DNA from: Phoronis australis
Taxonomy: Eukaryota; Phoronida; Phoronidae
DNA: 64,000 bases
Direction of reading: 5' to 3'
Assembly: GCA_002633005.1 (NCBI GenBank)
Contig: NMRA01000388.1
Span: 248,001-312,000 of the forward strand
The notes under the pieces: model-generated
Seen by the model: only the letters and a program-made list of their open reading frames with translations
Databases searched by the model: none
Told to the model about the DNA's origin: nothing
Program-made: the position numbers and the translations under genes
Shown here: in pieces, positions 40,301 to 55,300 of the stretch
How the letters are laid out: the number at the start of each line of letters is the position of its first letter
How positions within the stretch are numbered: position 1 is the first letter of the stretch

Positions 40301-43300
40301 TGATAAACATTAGTGTGGTAAGTAATGATGGTGATAATTTGTGCTTTACACGGTGGACAAGGAAGAAATGTATCTTAATAGGCTGGGGTGTGTTTTATCA
40401 CACGACACTGCACTTTATGATCAACATAATTGTCCTGAATAATATATAAATGACATGAGCGTCGCAAGCTCTTTACCAGAGATGAAAAGGAGATCAATGG
40501 AGGCTATATAAGGTCATTCATAACTGATGTAAAGTTGATAGAAAGCGTTTTCATAGTCTCTGATACAGATGGGGTAAAGTAACTCACTTACCCAAAGACT
40601 GTGTGCTTGCTGCCTCTGAGTAAGCGACTTACTATACCTTGATGTAAAATGAATGAAATTCATCAGGGGCCACGTTAATAATAGACAAATTACAGAAAGA
40701 AACGACAGTCATAGAAAGGACCAGGCTTTCGTAAAACGGGTCTCTGAGGTATAGACACATGCAACGCTGACGGCTTTACTGCAATTACTGCTACCACCTT
40801 ACCTCTTGTTCTTCACCAGTTGAAATACTTCAGACTTTTGCGACTCTTGAATATCGAAGTTCTTACAGTACCTTGTGGTATATGCAATCATTTTCTGAAA
40901 TTACGAACAGCTCACACTTCAAGACTTATCTACACAGCTAGGGCACTCCTCGTCAAAAAATGAAAAAATTCTATCTTGTATTTTTGCTACAAATTGGCAG
41001 CAAGATTATTACAAGGAACGCAACCAAACTCGCTAGAGGACAATGCTTTCAGCATCAAAAAAGATAACTAAAACTAAATCTTGTCTTGAACATTCACCTG
41101 AAACTGGTTAATCCATCTACTACAGCACACGGAGCATTCTTCAACGCAGCGCATCCAGTTTATGCGAATCTGGTGGGTTTCACGCGAGCAGTTTGGCCCC
41201 TACAGCTCAAACCATTTTGCCCACTGAGCTTTAAAGCAGAGTCTAAACTTTCGATGGTTAACAGCGGCGAAAGAGCATCTTCTACCAGACCTCATGGTAC
41301 TAAGACACAATATAAACCTCGCTTGCAAATTCTGAGCAAGTCCAGCCAACACTTTCACCGCAATGCAAGATCATGAACACAGTTTAATTTATTCACAGAA
41401 GTATAACCAGTTTTGGAAATCGAATTTGAATATTTGCCTTGACAACAGAGATAGGTGCAATGAATCAAATGGACTTTGCACGTTAATGCATTCACCATTG
41501 AGAATTAAATTTATTTAATTGAATCTTTAACTCAAGCATGGACACTGTACCTCGTTACAAAATACTATAAACTGACGAAAGGACACCTGTCAGCAGGAAA
41601 ACCAGGCTAAACTATCACTGACAGCACTAGGCAATTGTGTGTGTGAACTCTCCAGTTCAAGCGAATAAGAAACTCTTGCAACACATTGTGTTCTACACCT
41701 GGATATAACTTTGAAAATGTGTTAGGCAGTACAGCTCGGCACGCCACATTAGATTCCTGAACTCTCAACATTTCCACTCACCTTGTGTTTCTCCGCTCCT
41801 TCCTTGCTGAAATACAGCTGGACAATGTCATCACCTTTAATGTAGAATTTGTAACGCCCGGTGAAAGGTGCAACAAAGTAGGACTCTGTCAGCGTGCCGT
41901 AGTAATCACCATAGTTGAAGGGGCAAGCAAAGTCATCGGCCGTCGTCTCACACCAGTCCATCCCATCTGTCCAATTACTGAAGACGGCCGACGCAATTGG
42001 ATAGAACGTGGTGTTGGCAAGTTTCTCAACACCAGTCCAACCCATAGACTGCTGCATCATGTAGATGGTGCTGCCACGGTTTCCTGAAAGAGATTGATAG
42101 AAAGTAATAATAAAAGTAAAGCTTGTATGAGTTGGACAAGCACACGTTGGATTTTCGCTTTGCTCCAGCAAACTTCAGTAGTTTTTCCACTTCGTGCATG
42201 CACTCGGCCTTTCAAAGAGTCTCATCGTGTAATACTCTGATGAAACTTACGATGTCTGTTGAATCTGACTGGTGCAAGCTTCACTGTAACATCCACATTC
42301 TTCTGTCTTGTATACATATAATAGTTATATTGACACATGTTCCATTGTCCATTTCTCACATAATAGGATGGTTACCACGAGATGACAGATATTGTGTCAC
42401 ATTAAAAATCCCACCACCCGTGTGCATGGTGCTGTTTTGGTTACCAGCGCGCTCCACACAAATTTCTGAATATTTTTTTCACTTGTGCAAAATTACTAGG
42501 TCTCTTACAATATACCCACAGTTGCTTGTAGCTCAGATATACCATGAATCATGAATTATTTCTTAACTGCCCTCATTCGTACTGGTTAAATTTTTTATTC
42601 AGTGATTGCCGATTTCAGTCTCTAATCACTATTCATAAACCAGACACCTGGACCATTCTGAATCTGTTGGCACTTTTGGTAAGGGACATTTTTAGAGAAT
42701 TTAATTAGCAGTATCACAGATTCGAACCCACAAACTCTTCAGAAGCAGCCAAACACTCTGTCATTGAGCCACATCCCACGTGTTAAGTAGCAGAGTATAA
42801 TGTTGAAGCGTACTTCAATGTTACAGACATCGGCCTCGATTCCAGGGTATGTGTGGCAAACAACGTCGAGAACTGCCAGGTGACAATAAAATCACAAAAA
42901 ACACCGGCCAAAGGTAAAAACTTCAGAAAGTTTACTCCACCAACGATGAAATAGGAATGCATTTTTCAGCAATGAAACTGATTATTTCCTTTCAAATGAT
43001 GTCATTTGTTCAGCAACTTATTGCCTGCCGATCTGTGATCCCTAAACAGATCACGTAACCAGCCTTACCTTGGTAAAATCCATCATAGTCACTGGCTGCA
43101 GGCTTTGGTCCCGTGATACATTCCACTTTGGAAATATCGAATGACGTCACCTTACACGGCACGCCTAAAATGAAGCGTAGATCATGGATGTACAATGCAG
43201 TAACTATAAATAATTCCATAAAAGCTGCGATTCACGTGCAAAGTTGGTCAGAGATGTTTGCTCAGAAATTTCTCCAATTTCTAATGAGAAGAAACTGACA

Positions 43301-46300
43301 ATTTTTTTAAAAGTGTAACTTTGTTCAATTGTTGAACATGTTTGTCAAAATGTGCACAACTTTCCATTGTCATAATCTCTTCTAGGAGATATTTGTGGTA
43401 ATAAAAGAGGGAAATGTAGCCTCGTCTTCAAATACATTAGCATTATTTTTGTCCAACTGCCTACTGGGTCTTAACTTTGACGACACCAGACAAATTTCAC
43501 CCAAGTTCAATTACAACCCTTCTCCTCCAACCACTAAACAAAAAATGTTCTTTAATTTAATAAATGTTGAAACTGAGCATTTGGCAGGAGCATAACGAAA
43601 TGCATTAACAATAACATGTGAGAATCTAAATTGTCAACAAACCTTCAATTGATATCGCAATAGGACTGGTGTTTGTGTTGTCAAAGTTCCTGCCAACTAC
43701 AGTGATCTTGGTCCCACCCTGTGTACTGCCGACACTGGGGCTGACACTCACCACCTCTGTAACAGGAATCGGGTTAGTCACCACCCGTCAACATTAGCAA
43801 GAGTTAACAACATTCAAAAATGAAAAAGCGAGACATCTGGATATAGCCCATACTGCAATGTTCATCGTAACATGCAGAAACATTCCAATGACATTTTTTG
43901 TTAAGTCGTGCCCATGAAATGCAATGGGAAAATAGGTGGTGCAAACTGAGGACAAAAATTCCAATAATATGCATATTTTGTGATGTTTGTCAAAATCTGA
44001 AACTTTTTAGTATTGTAGTGGGACCAATTAGCTTTCCGTTCAGCCAAAGCTACACACTAGAGAAAGCTTTATTTTCAACTTTGTTAAATTAGCATATAGG
44101 TCTCAGTATGGCGTATAAATGTTTTCTTTAATGTTTTCTGTTTCTGTTTCTGTTGACAAAGGAAGTTATTACATCCGAAAATTTCAAATTTCAGTTGATC
44201 CATTCTTGTTGTTTTATTTACCCGATTTATATTCTTTAATATATAACTTAAGTAGACTCAACCATATGTTTTTGTTTTGTAAGAGCTATACCATAGCTAC
44301 CAAATACAATACGAACATTTGTGGACATTGACAGAGGTAAGAGAAGAAAATTTAAAATACGAGAAACAAAAGTATGATCATCTCACCTGCGTACTGTTGG
44401 AACATTTCAATTTTTCCGATGGCGTTTATACGCAGTATGTTATCCCACGTTTCGCCAGATGCCTTGGAATAGGGGCCAGTGCGACCTCTACCACCTGATT
44501 CTATTAGAGAAATGTTCACGCCACCTGTTGGGAAAGTAGGATATTAAAAGCTGCATTTTGCCTTGTTTAGCTGTCAGAAAACAAAAAAATCAATTTACGC
44601 CTTTCATTCTCAAAGAAAGTCTCATAAATATTCCGTAACGTGTTAGAATTCCATTCCTGTTAACAACAAGAACATCAAAAACATCCCTAGAAAACGTTTC
44701 AGAGTTTATTGGGATTGGTAAAAGTAAAATTGCGAAATCGAAAATGGCGCGTGTACGCATTGCATGTGACTTTAGTCGCAGACCACCAAGCACCAATTCA
44801 AGATAGGGATGGAAGTTGCCCCATATCAATTGGTGTCCAAAGTCATAAAGGCATTTCGGTGAGAACGTATCAGCTTAAAGTTGCTATCACATTATTACAT
44901 ATTCAACCTAAATGCAGCACTAATAGTCCATATTAAGCTAAAGACTATCTTAACAAACTACAGATTCAAGTGAACACAAATCCTGAGATACGGTTGTCTC
45001 AAGTATGACTGGTCACATAACGCAGGCCCTGGATCATAATCATTTCAATGGTGTTGCCTTGTACTTATCTTTCTATTTTGCCTTCATAAAAAGTCATTAA
45101 TTCACAGATTAACCCAAGTTAGGGTTCACAATATCCTCCCAGAAGCCAGCCTGGAATGCAACGTCCTATAGTTTTGACGAGTTGGTGTGCTTAGTTGGCA
45201 ACTAGGCATGCCAGCCTGCTGTTAATCCCCTCTGGAAACTATGGTGGACAGCATCAAAACAGAACATCTGGAACATTTCCACCAGATGGCAGTACTGGCA
45301 TCATTATGTTGGATGTTTACTGGATGAATGATGAAATTGTACCATCTACCTTCTCTTGTTTACCACAGTATAAATAAGGGAAGGCATAAACTCACCAATC
45401 TCATTGCCCATAACTTTGCAGTAAGCGTATCCCCAGTCAGAGTGTTCACTGTCCACCTTAAGGAGGTCAGCTTGGCTGAAAAAAGAAGGTGCACATAGTC
45501 AAAATTTGTAATGACATGAATCACGACAAATGGTCAGTGTCCAGCTCCAAAATCAGAGACAGTTCACCATGTTCCTATTGCGCTCACTCAAACGTAACAG
45601 GATTATATGTTCCTGGAAGCCAATTTGCCTGGTATCCAGTGGTACAGCCAGTTGGCCACCACATTATTACAACCCACCAAATGTTTACCTAGAGAAAGTG
45701 GATCAACTAAATAGGTTCCAGCATAATCAGCTGCCATCTGGGGGAAGATCTTGACTAACAGAGTTGAACTTTTCCGAGGAAACAAGGTCAAGAAGTCAAA
45801 GTTCAAGCCATTACACAAACAAGAGCTAAAATTGTAGTTTTAAGTGAAAGTGAATGCAAGTTATTTTGGGCAGATTATGAAGTTACTACATTCATATTTC
45901 TGAGTCAATAATTCTCCATATTGATCCCCCATACTTTCAGATTGACTGCTACTATGGTAAGGCGATTTGAATTCTTCTTGAAAATTCCTTTGTGAAATAA
46001 TGGAGAACTCATCATAATTCGACCCGGGATCTCCTTGTTCGCAGCTTAATACTTTACCGCTGCGTTATAGAACTCAAAGGCCTTTAAAAGCCTGTTGATG
46101 AAATCCTATTTGACAGGTTGGAGGTGATAATGAAGACACCAGGTTCAAGACAATGGATTTATATTGAAAAATAAGTACCGAGAGAGCTATTTCATTCACA
46201 GGAATATATAACTACGCTGCATAGTAATACGATACTACAACATCTCTCCTCTTAAGCAAAAAGGGTTGTAAAACAATAAACAAGTGTGTGTGTGTGTATG

Positions 46301-49300
46301 TGTGTGTGTGTGTGCGTGCGTGTGTGTGCAGTGGTCTGATGTCATTTGCACAGCATCAGACATGCGCTGGCCTCATGGTTGGGCCCCTGCACAAATCACC
46401 TGAGCTAAAAGCACGAGAGCCCTGTTATGGCTCCTCGTAAATCAAGTTTTCAAGTCTGCCCGTCTCCTTAACGAAATTGGACAGACTCTGGTTTAGCTGT
46501 TACTGGTCTATTGGGAGAATCCTCTGATGTCTTGTTTCATGTTGTGTGAGCAGGCTTGTCGTCCCTGAAATGGACATGGCATCGTGTTCCGCGGATGGTG
46601 TCTGTTATGACGAAGCCTAAAGTCCTTTGTCAGTATGTGAATTCTTCAGCTGGTCTGTTGTCATGAATCGTGTTGTCTTTACTTTGTCAGCATGTACTGT
46701 GATGAGTCTTGAGTTTCTCACTACAAGGTAGACCAACAACAGCTGGACCATGGACATCCAGAATATAGAATGCTGTGGGGTCGCATGTACAGTCACGGCG
46801 CTGTCTATCTATGTTGATATGTCCAAGACATAGGATAGTGCAACCACTGTAGGGATGAGTTTTATGCACTATGCACTATGCACTATGCACTATGCACTAT
46901 GCACTATGCAGGATGCAGGATTTTGAGCACGTCTGAAGACTTGCCATCTGTCTGAAGGTACAAAGCAGTAATATGATGCCTGAAGCACAGGAATCTATCT
47001 TCAATCTCAGTGTGTGGCTCCATGGTCGAAGACTGCATATTGGGTGGTTTGATATTTAAGATGGCATGGCTTCATCTCGTGTCATGCTGTCTAGACATCT
47101 AGTGCTCAATGTGTAACTGGATAAAATTCCTTTTGGTATGTCTCATCGTTGGTGTCTTCGATGGCATCGATGTTTTTGTGAGACTTCTTCTGCTGGTAAG
47201 AGTGGTGTGTCTGATCAGACCTGGTTTGCGATTTTCTGCGTCGCCCGCGGGAAGAATGACGTCGCTGTTGCTGCTGTTTGTGTTTTTTTCAACCGCAACC
47301 TGCCCAGTGCCCCTTGCTTCTACATGACTACTGGACACTGCCTGGGCTTGTGGTTTAGCTCGCAGTTTGTGCAGGATCGCGATCAGGTTCAACTTCAGAG
47401 GTTCACTAGTAGTTCTTGTTAGAAAAATTATATTTTGGGGCCAATGAGAGTGCGCCGGTTATAAATTCGTCTGTGTTTTCACTTAGTTTTCCTGATACGG
47501 CTTGTACGCGGAAATTGACTGACTTTCAGTTAACTCTCAAAAAATCCAAACTTTGGACCAAAGCAAAGCTCGGCAGATTAACTTTTGTCAGCGCCGGGTT
47601 TAATTGGCTGGCATTCAGCCGTTTCAAACCTTCATCTCTGATACCGCGGAGGATTTCACGGACTGTTTACCTGCGTCCTCTTTATAACCATCTTCTATGT
47701 ACAGTGTCATTTCTTGTATAAATAACGTAAAGTTTTCACTTAGATCGTCGCCGTCCCAGGCCATGTTCGGTATGGAGGCCGCCATATTTGTTGTGATCCA
47801 GGGTCAAGGTCACAGGCCCAAATGTTCGAGACAGCACACTCGGATCTAATTTTAGATTGTTTGGGAAATTGCGCGAACTTCAGACAATACGAGAGACAAG
47901 GGCGCATTGTGTCGGTCCGTGTGTTAGTTAATTGTCCGCTCTATTCTCCTATCCTCGAACAGGGATAGTTCGTGGATAGGCTTACATTATAATTATAGGC
48001 CTAGTCCTTTTTTAGTACTTTTCTACATTTCCGCTGATAAGCTCCCCCGATGAAACACCAATCTGTGGGCGTTTATTTGGATTTTTCCGAATAAAGGTCC
48101 ATGAGCGTTTATATGGTTTTACAATTTGTGTTGTCAAGTTTCCAGATAGTGGAGTGCTTATTCGGAAAATTTCCTTTTAAAAGCCTACTAAGCGCCAACT
48201 TTTAGCCACTAACTTAATTCCGGCACTGTGGAGTACATATCAATTATAAAAGCGAACAAAGTGTTGGCAAACTATATATTTATTAACTTAAAATCATAAA
48301 GCACAGTTACATGCAAAAAATAGCGCATATTTTCATAATAGCCGATGCTATGACTTTGCGTTTACACACGCTCCCCCGGCCCTTTCCGAACAACAAAAGG
48401 CAGCGGCTTTGGTTTATAAGAAACGCCTGAAAATTTTCATTTTCCAAATACACGCCCATGGGCTCATCTATGGAAAATCTCGGTACGAAGCTGTGGTCAG
48501 CTGGTCAAGTTACAAGCAGGCAGGCGGGTTAATCACGAACAATGGCGCGTCCTCACACTTTCACAAGGTCGGCCCTGGGCGATCCGCAGGGATGATTGGA
48601 TTTTTACCGCTGCCCCCATGAAGTAATATTTGACTATGCTACATAGTAAATACAATACTACAACAATTGATGTCATTCGGATTCTGACGTCACAAGCGTA
48701 AAAATTAAACCACCGAGAGAATGCAAACCTGCATCCGTCAACAGGATATCACAGTTCCCACCGTCACGTTTTGTACTGGTCTGCCTTCAAAGGCTACAGT
48801 GTCCATAGCCAACACTCAGCTCAAATTCTTAACTTTCATCGTACGGAGCGCTGGTTTACCGGCCACTATGTCGTTCGTTAACTTCCGATACACCTCACTT
48901 TGCACAGGCTTTAGCGCGCTTGCAATCACAATTGACGCCCCATTGTTTTGCATTTAGTATGACCTCTGTATGTCCACAAAACATGATATCATTCGCAAAA
49001 TAAAATCGATTGTTCCTTCGTCCAACCCGATCTAATCCTGGAAGTTTTTTCAAAAATTTTCCACGACGTTAAAGATTGACTCAACAAGTAATCAACATAC
49101 GACCGAAAGCCCAAACAGCCTCCTTTCATGATGTAATTCATAACAGAATGATAATGACTTTCATCGAGGTCATTGTGTTGGTATTTAGACCCAAAAATGG
49201 GATAATGGCCGAGGTTCCTCAGCCGAGTTGTTATCAGCTGTAACCGCATTCATATTTACATATTAAGATGTTTCAAAAGGAGATAAAAACATTCAGCGAT

Positions 49301-52300
49301 GACGTTTACTTTACAAAGACCAGCACTTACATTCTGCATTCTTGAGATCCAGCGATGCCCCTAAAATATAACAACGGAATACATTCAAAATCAAAACACT
49401 CATTGTGAAAAGAGATAAAATGAAAGAAAGACGCAGAATGTCTTACTTAGAAAAGATTTTAAAAACGCATTGTGTTACTGAAAGCGATACATAGTGCAGG
49501 TACACATTGGCTGCACCAAGTGAACCGGCTAATGTAAAACATCTATTAAATAGTTTGTTCGTCACACAACGTCATCGAGAGCCCGGATGAATCGCTGGAA
49601 TGCAGCCATTCAATTTTTGCTAATTTTATGACATAGTAAAGTAGAAAGGACGTAAAGAACCTCACGCAAACGTCGACCAAGCCATACCAGTTCCAGTCAC
49701 AACGCTACACAACAGGCAGTCCACGAAATTGCTTTTTCATGCACAACATTTTAACAAACAAAAACTCAACCATATGCACAGTGTAAGGTTTACCTCAGTT
49801 AAGCATCACATTCTATATGAGGTAAAATAACTTTTAATTTTTCCATTTTTAAAGGAGCACACGCAATCTAGGGTATGATACCCGTATTTAAGCAGTGTGT
49901 TCTTGGGTCATTTTCACCTTTTTAGGAACAATTCGCCTTTAGGCAAAGTCTTTTCATTCTTCGACCAGTTATTTTGTGGCTACACAGGCGCGCACTTCTA
50001 AGACAAAGAAAACCCCCAAGTCTTTCAAGATTACACGTAAATTAATACAAAAAATGCCTGACAAGGAAGGTAAATTGCACAGTGGATTTAACTTTGTTGC
50101 CACAAGAATGGTGAAGCTACTTTGTCACAGATAGCCCATGATTAGAAATTTGCAATTAACCAGAAGTGATGCTTTAGTAATTTGGGAAATTTATAAATCC
50201 TTTCTGTCCTTCGTCAACACCAGCATCATCACAACCCGACGCTTTCAAAAACAACTCCCAAGTCAGAATTTCGACATCCTTTTTCGATCGTTTTAGATCA
50301 AAATTCTCTTACCAAAAAAGTATGACCAAGAATACATTCGCAAACTGGGGGTATACAGTGCAATATTTGCACCAAAATATTCTTGTATTTGTGTTCAATA
50401 TTGTCTTGAAAGATAAGACAAAAGGCTAATAACCATTTGTTGGAGATAATCTATTTATTGCATGGGAATACAAGAAGTTTCTTTTTACACGGCTTACATG
50501 TATTTGAAAGACCATAAAAATTAACAAAAAACTATTTATTTATTTATTATTGTGATATTTAAAATGAGGGTGGCCACTTCAGTGATAGCACTGCTTTCCA
50601 AGAGGGCCATCCACTTTAAACACCAACACTCAAACACATGATTTGAATTAAAATAAATAATTTAAAATAACAAGCCATTTTATTTTTTGTTCGGAAAATG
50701 TCAGAAATCTACGGACCTCGTGAACTTGATATCGATTCCCTCGTGATCCTTGTGTGGTCTTGTGTTGACAGTGTTACTCCCGTAAGCGTCTGTGTAAAAC
50801 ACACCACGCATTTTTAGCAGGGTTTCACCTGTAATACAAATTACAATGACGAAATTTATAGTATTCACACATGCTGCGCCATGTTTGCTGAAAAGCCTGA
50901 GCTGTGTTTACAAAATCCATCTTAAGCCATGTTTGAAAAGCCTGAGCCTCATTTGGTTTACATTTTATGGGCGAAAGACAAGTCGTTGAAATGGTGTCGC
51001 GTAACAGTACCGAGTCTTTATTCTTTGTGCGAAAACGGACGTTGACGCGGTCAGTACTGCAAACACTGCGAGACTGTAGGTTTGGGACCTGTGACTTAGC
51101 ATGAAGAGTACGACGCGGTTTAAGTAATATTTAAATTTGCAGAACACTAAGAACTAAAATCGTCACAGGTGTAGATAAGAGATAGCTCGACAACGTTGTG
51201 TAAAAACAATTCCTTCGGTGATATACTGAAATGCAGCATCGGTTGCGCGTAATCGGCGTACAGCAGTTGTCAAATTGCGTGCATGTCCTCAGTTTGTACT
51301 GCCTTGGGCGAGTCCCCCGGTGCTACCGATTTCCATCGAGAACGTGGGATATCACGTGGAATCTATTCTGAGACGTAATGACACAAGTTTCCGTTTATTC
51401 GTAATTACGGCTTGCACATCTCAACGTAGAGACTCTTTGGAAAGTACAGACTCCAAAAATCTCTCGACAGCACACGGTTGTTCAGTCGCACACGAGCACA
51501 TCATATCAATAAAATGTAAAGGCGATCACCCCTTTACCATTTAAGGTTATAAAAACCTTATCGGCAAGCCTATGCATTTAGCAAAAAATATCCAGAAAAC
51601 TATAGACTTTAATCTCCATAAAAGTTTATATTTTTTGAAAGTAGAAAGTGTGCAGAATTTGATCCTTGACTTTTTACTAATCTGTTATGAATCGGTTCAC
51701 GTGGCCATGTTTTTTCAGACAAGTTTATCAAAAAAGAAAGGTGCATTAATACCAAAACAGCGGCATCAAAAAATGATCAAATTTTGTTTGATATAAATAT
51801 CAGAATCTTTGTTACAATTTTCTAAAATGTCATTTGGTTTCGTTTTATACAACTTCAAAGATTTTTCATGAAAATCAAAAAGCTCTATTTATGATAGCCC
51901 TTCATGTAAACGTGGAACAATTCCTTACAGCATGCAAAAATATTAGTGTCTGAAAGCTTCATATGAATCCAGTCAGTCACACCTGAGATATGGTGTTCTG
52001 AAGTTAGCGGTAAAATTCGGCTATTTTTATTGGGTTCTACACAACCTGAAATACTTCTCGTCCATTACACTGAACACTCTAAACACTACAAATGATTAAA
52101 CCTTGGATTGTATTTTACACACCTCCTGCTGGTCCAGACCTTGGTAAGATGTTGTAGATGTATGGACTCAGCCATTTCTGGACCTAGAAAACGAGCAACA
52201 ACACGTGAATTTAAAGTCACTAAAGACTTTGTCTTCATGCATCACATACTTTCCATGCATCGTTAGGAAAGACGTATATCTATACATGTTTATCTGAAGG

Positions 52301-55300
52301 TGCAGTATCATTGGCATACGTTGGTCCAAGAGGTTTATACTGTGTTAATGGGCACACTGTTTCATAGAGTATGTATCAAGGATTAGATTATTTCTAACTT
52401 TAATAACAAATGACTAGGTTCTACGAAGACAAAAAAGCTCTGTAAAAAGATTTCGAGCCCCACAACAATCATTCTGGGGGCTAACCCCCGCAGCATTCCT
52501 TAGATGTTTTTTTTTCAATGTATTTGTTTGATATTCTCGTTGCAGGAATTAATTCATTTGGTGTATATACATGTAAGCGCACGCATGTGTGTGCGCGAAT
52601 GCTACTCAGCGTTTTATACACGTAATAAGAAAACGTGTTACGTGAAAATCTTGCATTTTCTCTTGTGCACTAATGCCAGTTGCAATGTTAACCAAAAATC
52701 TGGAGGTTCAAATTGAAGAATTGTAGCGATACTCTAAACAGTTACTTGTTTCGTCGCCTTTAAACCATGTGAAATAGCAATTTAAATAACTTCGAAAGTG
52801 TTCTCTAACAGCAAGACTCGACCTTGTCTATCCTCAGACAGACCTTATGTAGACTTACTGTCGTGGAAGTGGGCCCAGTATTGTGAACTATCCAAAAAAA
52901 CTTGCTGAAGATTTAGACGTTCAAAGAATTACATGTCCAGCCGAATTACACAGATTAATTGTACATTCTTTGGTAGGTTAATAAGCTCCTTATTCACAAT
53001 CAATGTGTATCCTAATGTTGCTTTTTAATCAATAATGTTGAACTGTTTCCCAGGCAAATGAAACAATTTGACGCGAACAGATTTTGCAGGTAGGCGAGCA
53101 CGACGAGTAAAAACATGACGTTGACTTGGAACAACTGAATTTCTGTAGTAGATTGGTAACTATAAAATTAAATTCAGCATAATCTCTCACTCCAAAAAAG
53201 CTTTGCATGTATTTGACTGAATGCAGAAATTTGCTTATCAGATTGCACAAACACTTCCAATCATTCGTCACCAAGTTTTTCAATTACTCGATCAAGAACA
53301 ACCTTGAAGCAAACTGTTACAGTCGTGTTGAACTTTTTGCAGATGACGCTAGTCAAAGGTGTAAAATCTTTGCTACAATCTGATAACTTAACGAGCGGTA
53401 ACATTATTTCGTCGCAAGTGGTCTTATGGCAAATATACCAACAAAACAATGAAACATAAATGTAAGCCCCTCTCTGCTCTTGTTGGAGATGGTGTACAGT
53501 CGTTTTTAAGTATTTTGCCAGAGGGGTCGAAAAGACTAAATCCGAGTGCACAATCAAAGAGCAAAAGAAAAGAGATTTTGAAGAAAATTAGACAAAACTA
53601 AAACGTATTCTTGTCATGATGGTACGTTGACAAAATTTGGCGTTACCGAGTTCATCTTGAAAACTACTGTATGCGTCATTGTTAACCTGTTGATAAGATT
53701 TTCTTAATTTTGTTTTCGTGTACAAATGATAATAATACTCCCAGAAATTGACTTACATAGACGCGACAGGAATAAGCTGTAGGTCGGTTGTTACAGATTC
53801 TTTTGTTATGGACGTCCACCCCACGAACACGCACCCTTACATGATAAGTATCAATTTCCATTTCACTGGAAAGGAAGAATATCATTATTATTATTACACT
53901 TATTATAATCGTCCAATGACAATGTGCCTTGTGTACGCCTGTAGGAAATTTTAAATTTCCCAGTTATTTTCGAAACAGAACGTCAACATGAGAAGAAAAG
54001 CAGATAATTCAGTAAAAAACAGCAATATGGCGCTTTAAAGGGTTTATACGTTTAACGTTTCAGTGGAATAATATATGCACATTTTCTAGGTCTTGTGTTT
54101 GCTGACCGCACAACGCATAGTCAACTGAATACACGAAATTAAGTGATAGTGGAACAAAGCTTACCAAAAATCTGAAAAAATAAATGTGCGCAGACTTGAC
54201 AGCGTACAGGTCAGGAACCTGTTGCGTCGTGTGAAATTCGCCACAAATATGCTCTAGTGGCAAAAGCGATTTTCCTCTCAGAAGTATTTGCTTTTTAAGA
54301 CACCGTCATCGTGTCTTTATCGTTTGCATGGTGACTTGAAATTTACAAAAAACTGCCTAGAATTCCTTTGACAGCCATAGTGCTTCGGCAGCCGAAGGTA
54401 TAAGCCGCTGTGACAAGCAAACATGTTTTTTTCCAAATACGAGATCATGGACTAATATTCGGCTTCTAAGAAATGAGCTTTCAGGTGGTGGGATTCTACT
54501 ATAGCCAGTGCAGCTTGGGATGAAGAAAACTACGTCAGGTCTAGTTTCATAAAAAATTCACAAAATCGTCTTTTTATGTTTCGAAACCGTATTGCGACTT
54601 AGAAGCTCTAAAATCTTGCAGTGTCTTTGGTGATGACAAATGCATGAGTCGACATAAATAGTTGTTCATTAGTTATCTTTGTTGAGAACTTTGATTAGAA
54701 TATTCATTACATTTCCGCTATGTTATGCTTTAACAGAATAGTACTGATGAGTGTGATCACTATAATTTCAAGAGAATAGAATTGAAGTAAGTTCTTCTTC
54801 AAGTCCACCTTCAACAGTAACACGCGTCAAATTTGGTTTGATACAATATCTTTTGAGCATCACTCTGTGTACAATACCATAAATTGCTACGAACGGTGAG
54901 GCTTCCTTATTTACACTCGACTACGACGCCGTAATACTTATTAATTTTGATATTCTACTTAGACCGCTAATCGATACTTAGTGGCTTTAGCCTGTCAGTC
55001 TTTGTTCATTGGCCTCACGGTGGCGCAAGATTATCATTTTACAAACCTATTTGTGACTAATTAAATTGAATTTTCGTACCTTGCTGCAAAGTATTCGTGG
55101 GACTTCCTGGGTAACACAATACGCCAAATATTCATTCAAGAAAGTCTTTAAAGTAATTACGATCGGTTCATGGATTGCACGTTATTCAACTCGTACGCGG
55201 AGTAGCATGCGAAAGTGAGAACATGTTTTAAATGCAACTTTTTATTAATATAAACAATGAATTTCTCCACGAAATCAACACTTTGCAATTACAGGTTGGC

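Larger units (their letters stand above)
37275..45395 (-). other. introns between exons 7 and 16
   Basis: Non-coding stretches of about 400-1,700 bases around the PA14 exons (for example 39091-40802 and 42084-43068). No gene, RNA or repeat recognised on either strand. Confidence 0.55.
46111..48665 (-). mobile_element. degraded Ty3/gypsy-like LTR retrotransposon remnant
   Basis: Both ends carry the same motif read on the minus strand: TGTTGTAGTAT, then ACTATG-AGC-TAGT (from 48665 and from 46242). The left one is preceded by a purine-rich tract (cttaagaggagaga), as expected before a 3' LTR. The 3' LTR would be about 130 bases (46111-46242). Between them are gag-, zinc-knuckle- and protease-like remnants, all with stops or frame changes. 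No reverse transcriptase or integrase is recognised, so much is deleted. No clear target-site duplication. Confidence 0.65.
45476..49330 (-). other. intron 6, 3.9 kb, with LTR-element remnant
   Basis: Holds a degraded retroelement (46111-48665), a (TG)n tract (46284-46329) and a seven-base tandem repeat (46863-46910). The flanks 45476-46110 and 48666-49330 show nothing recognised. Confidence 0.7.
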
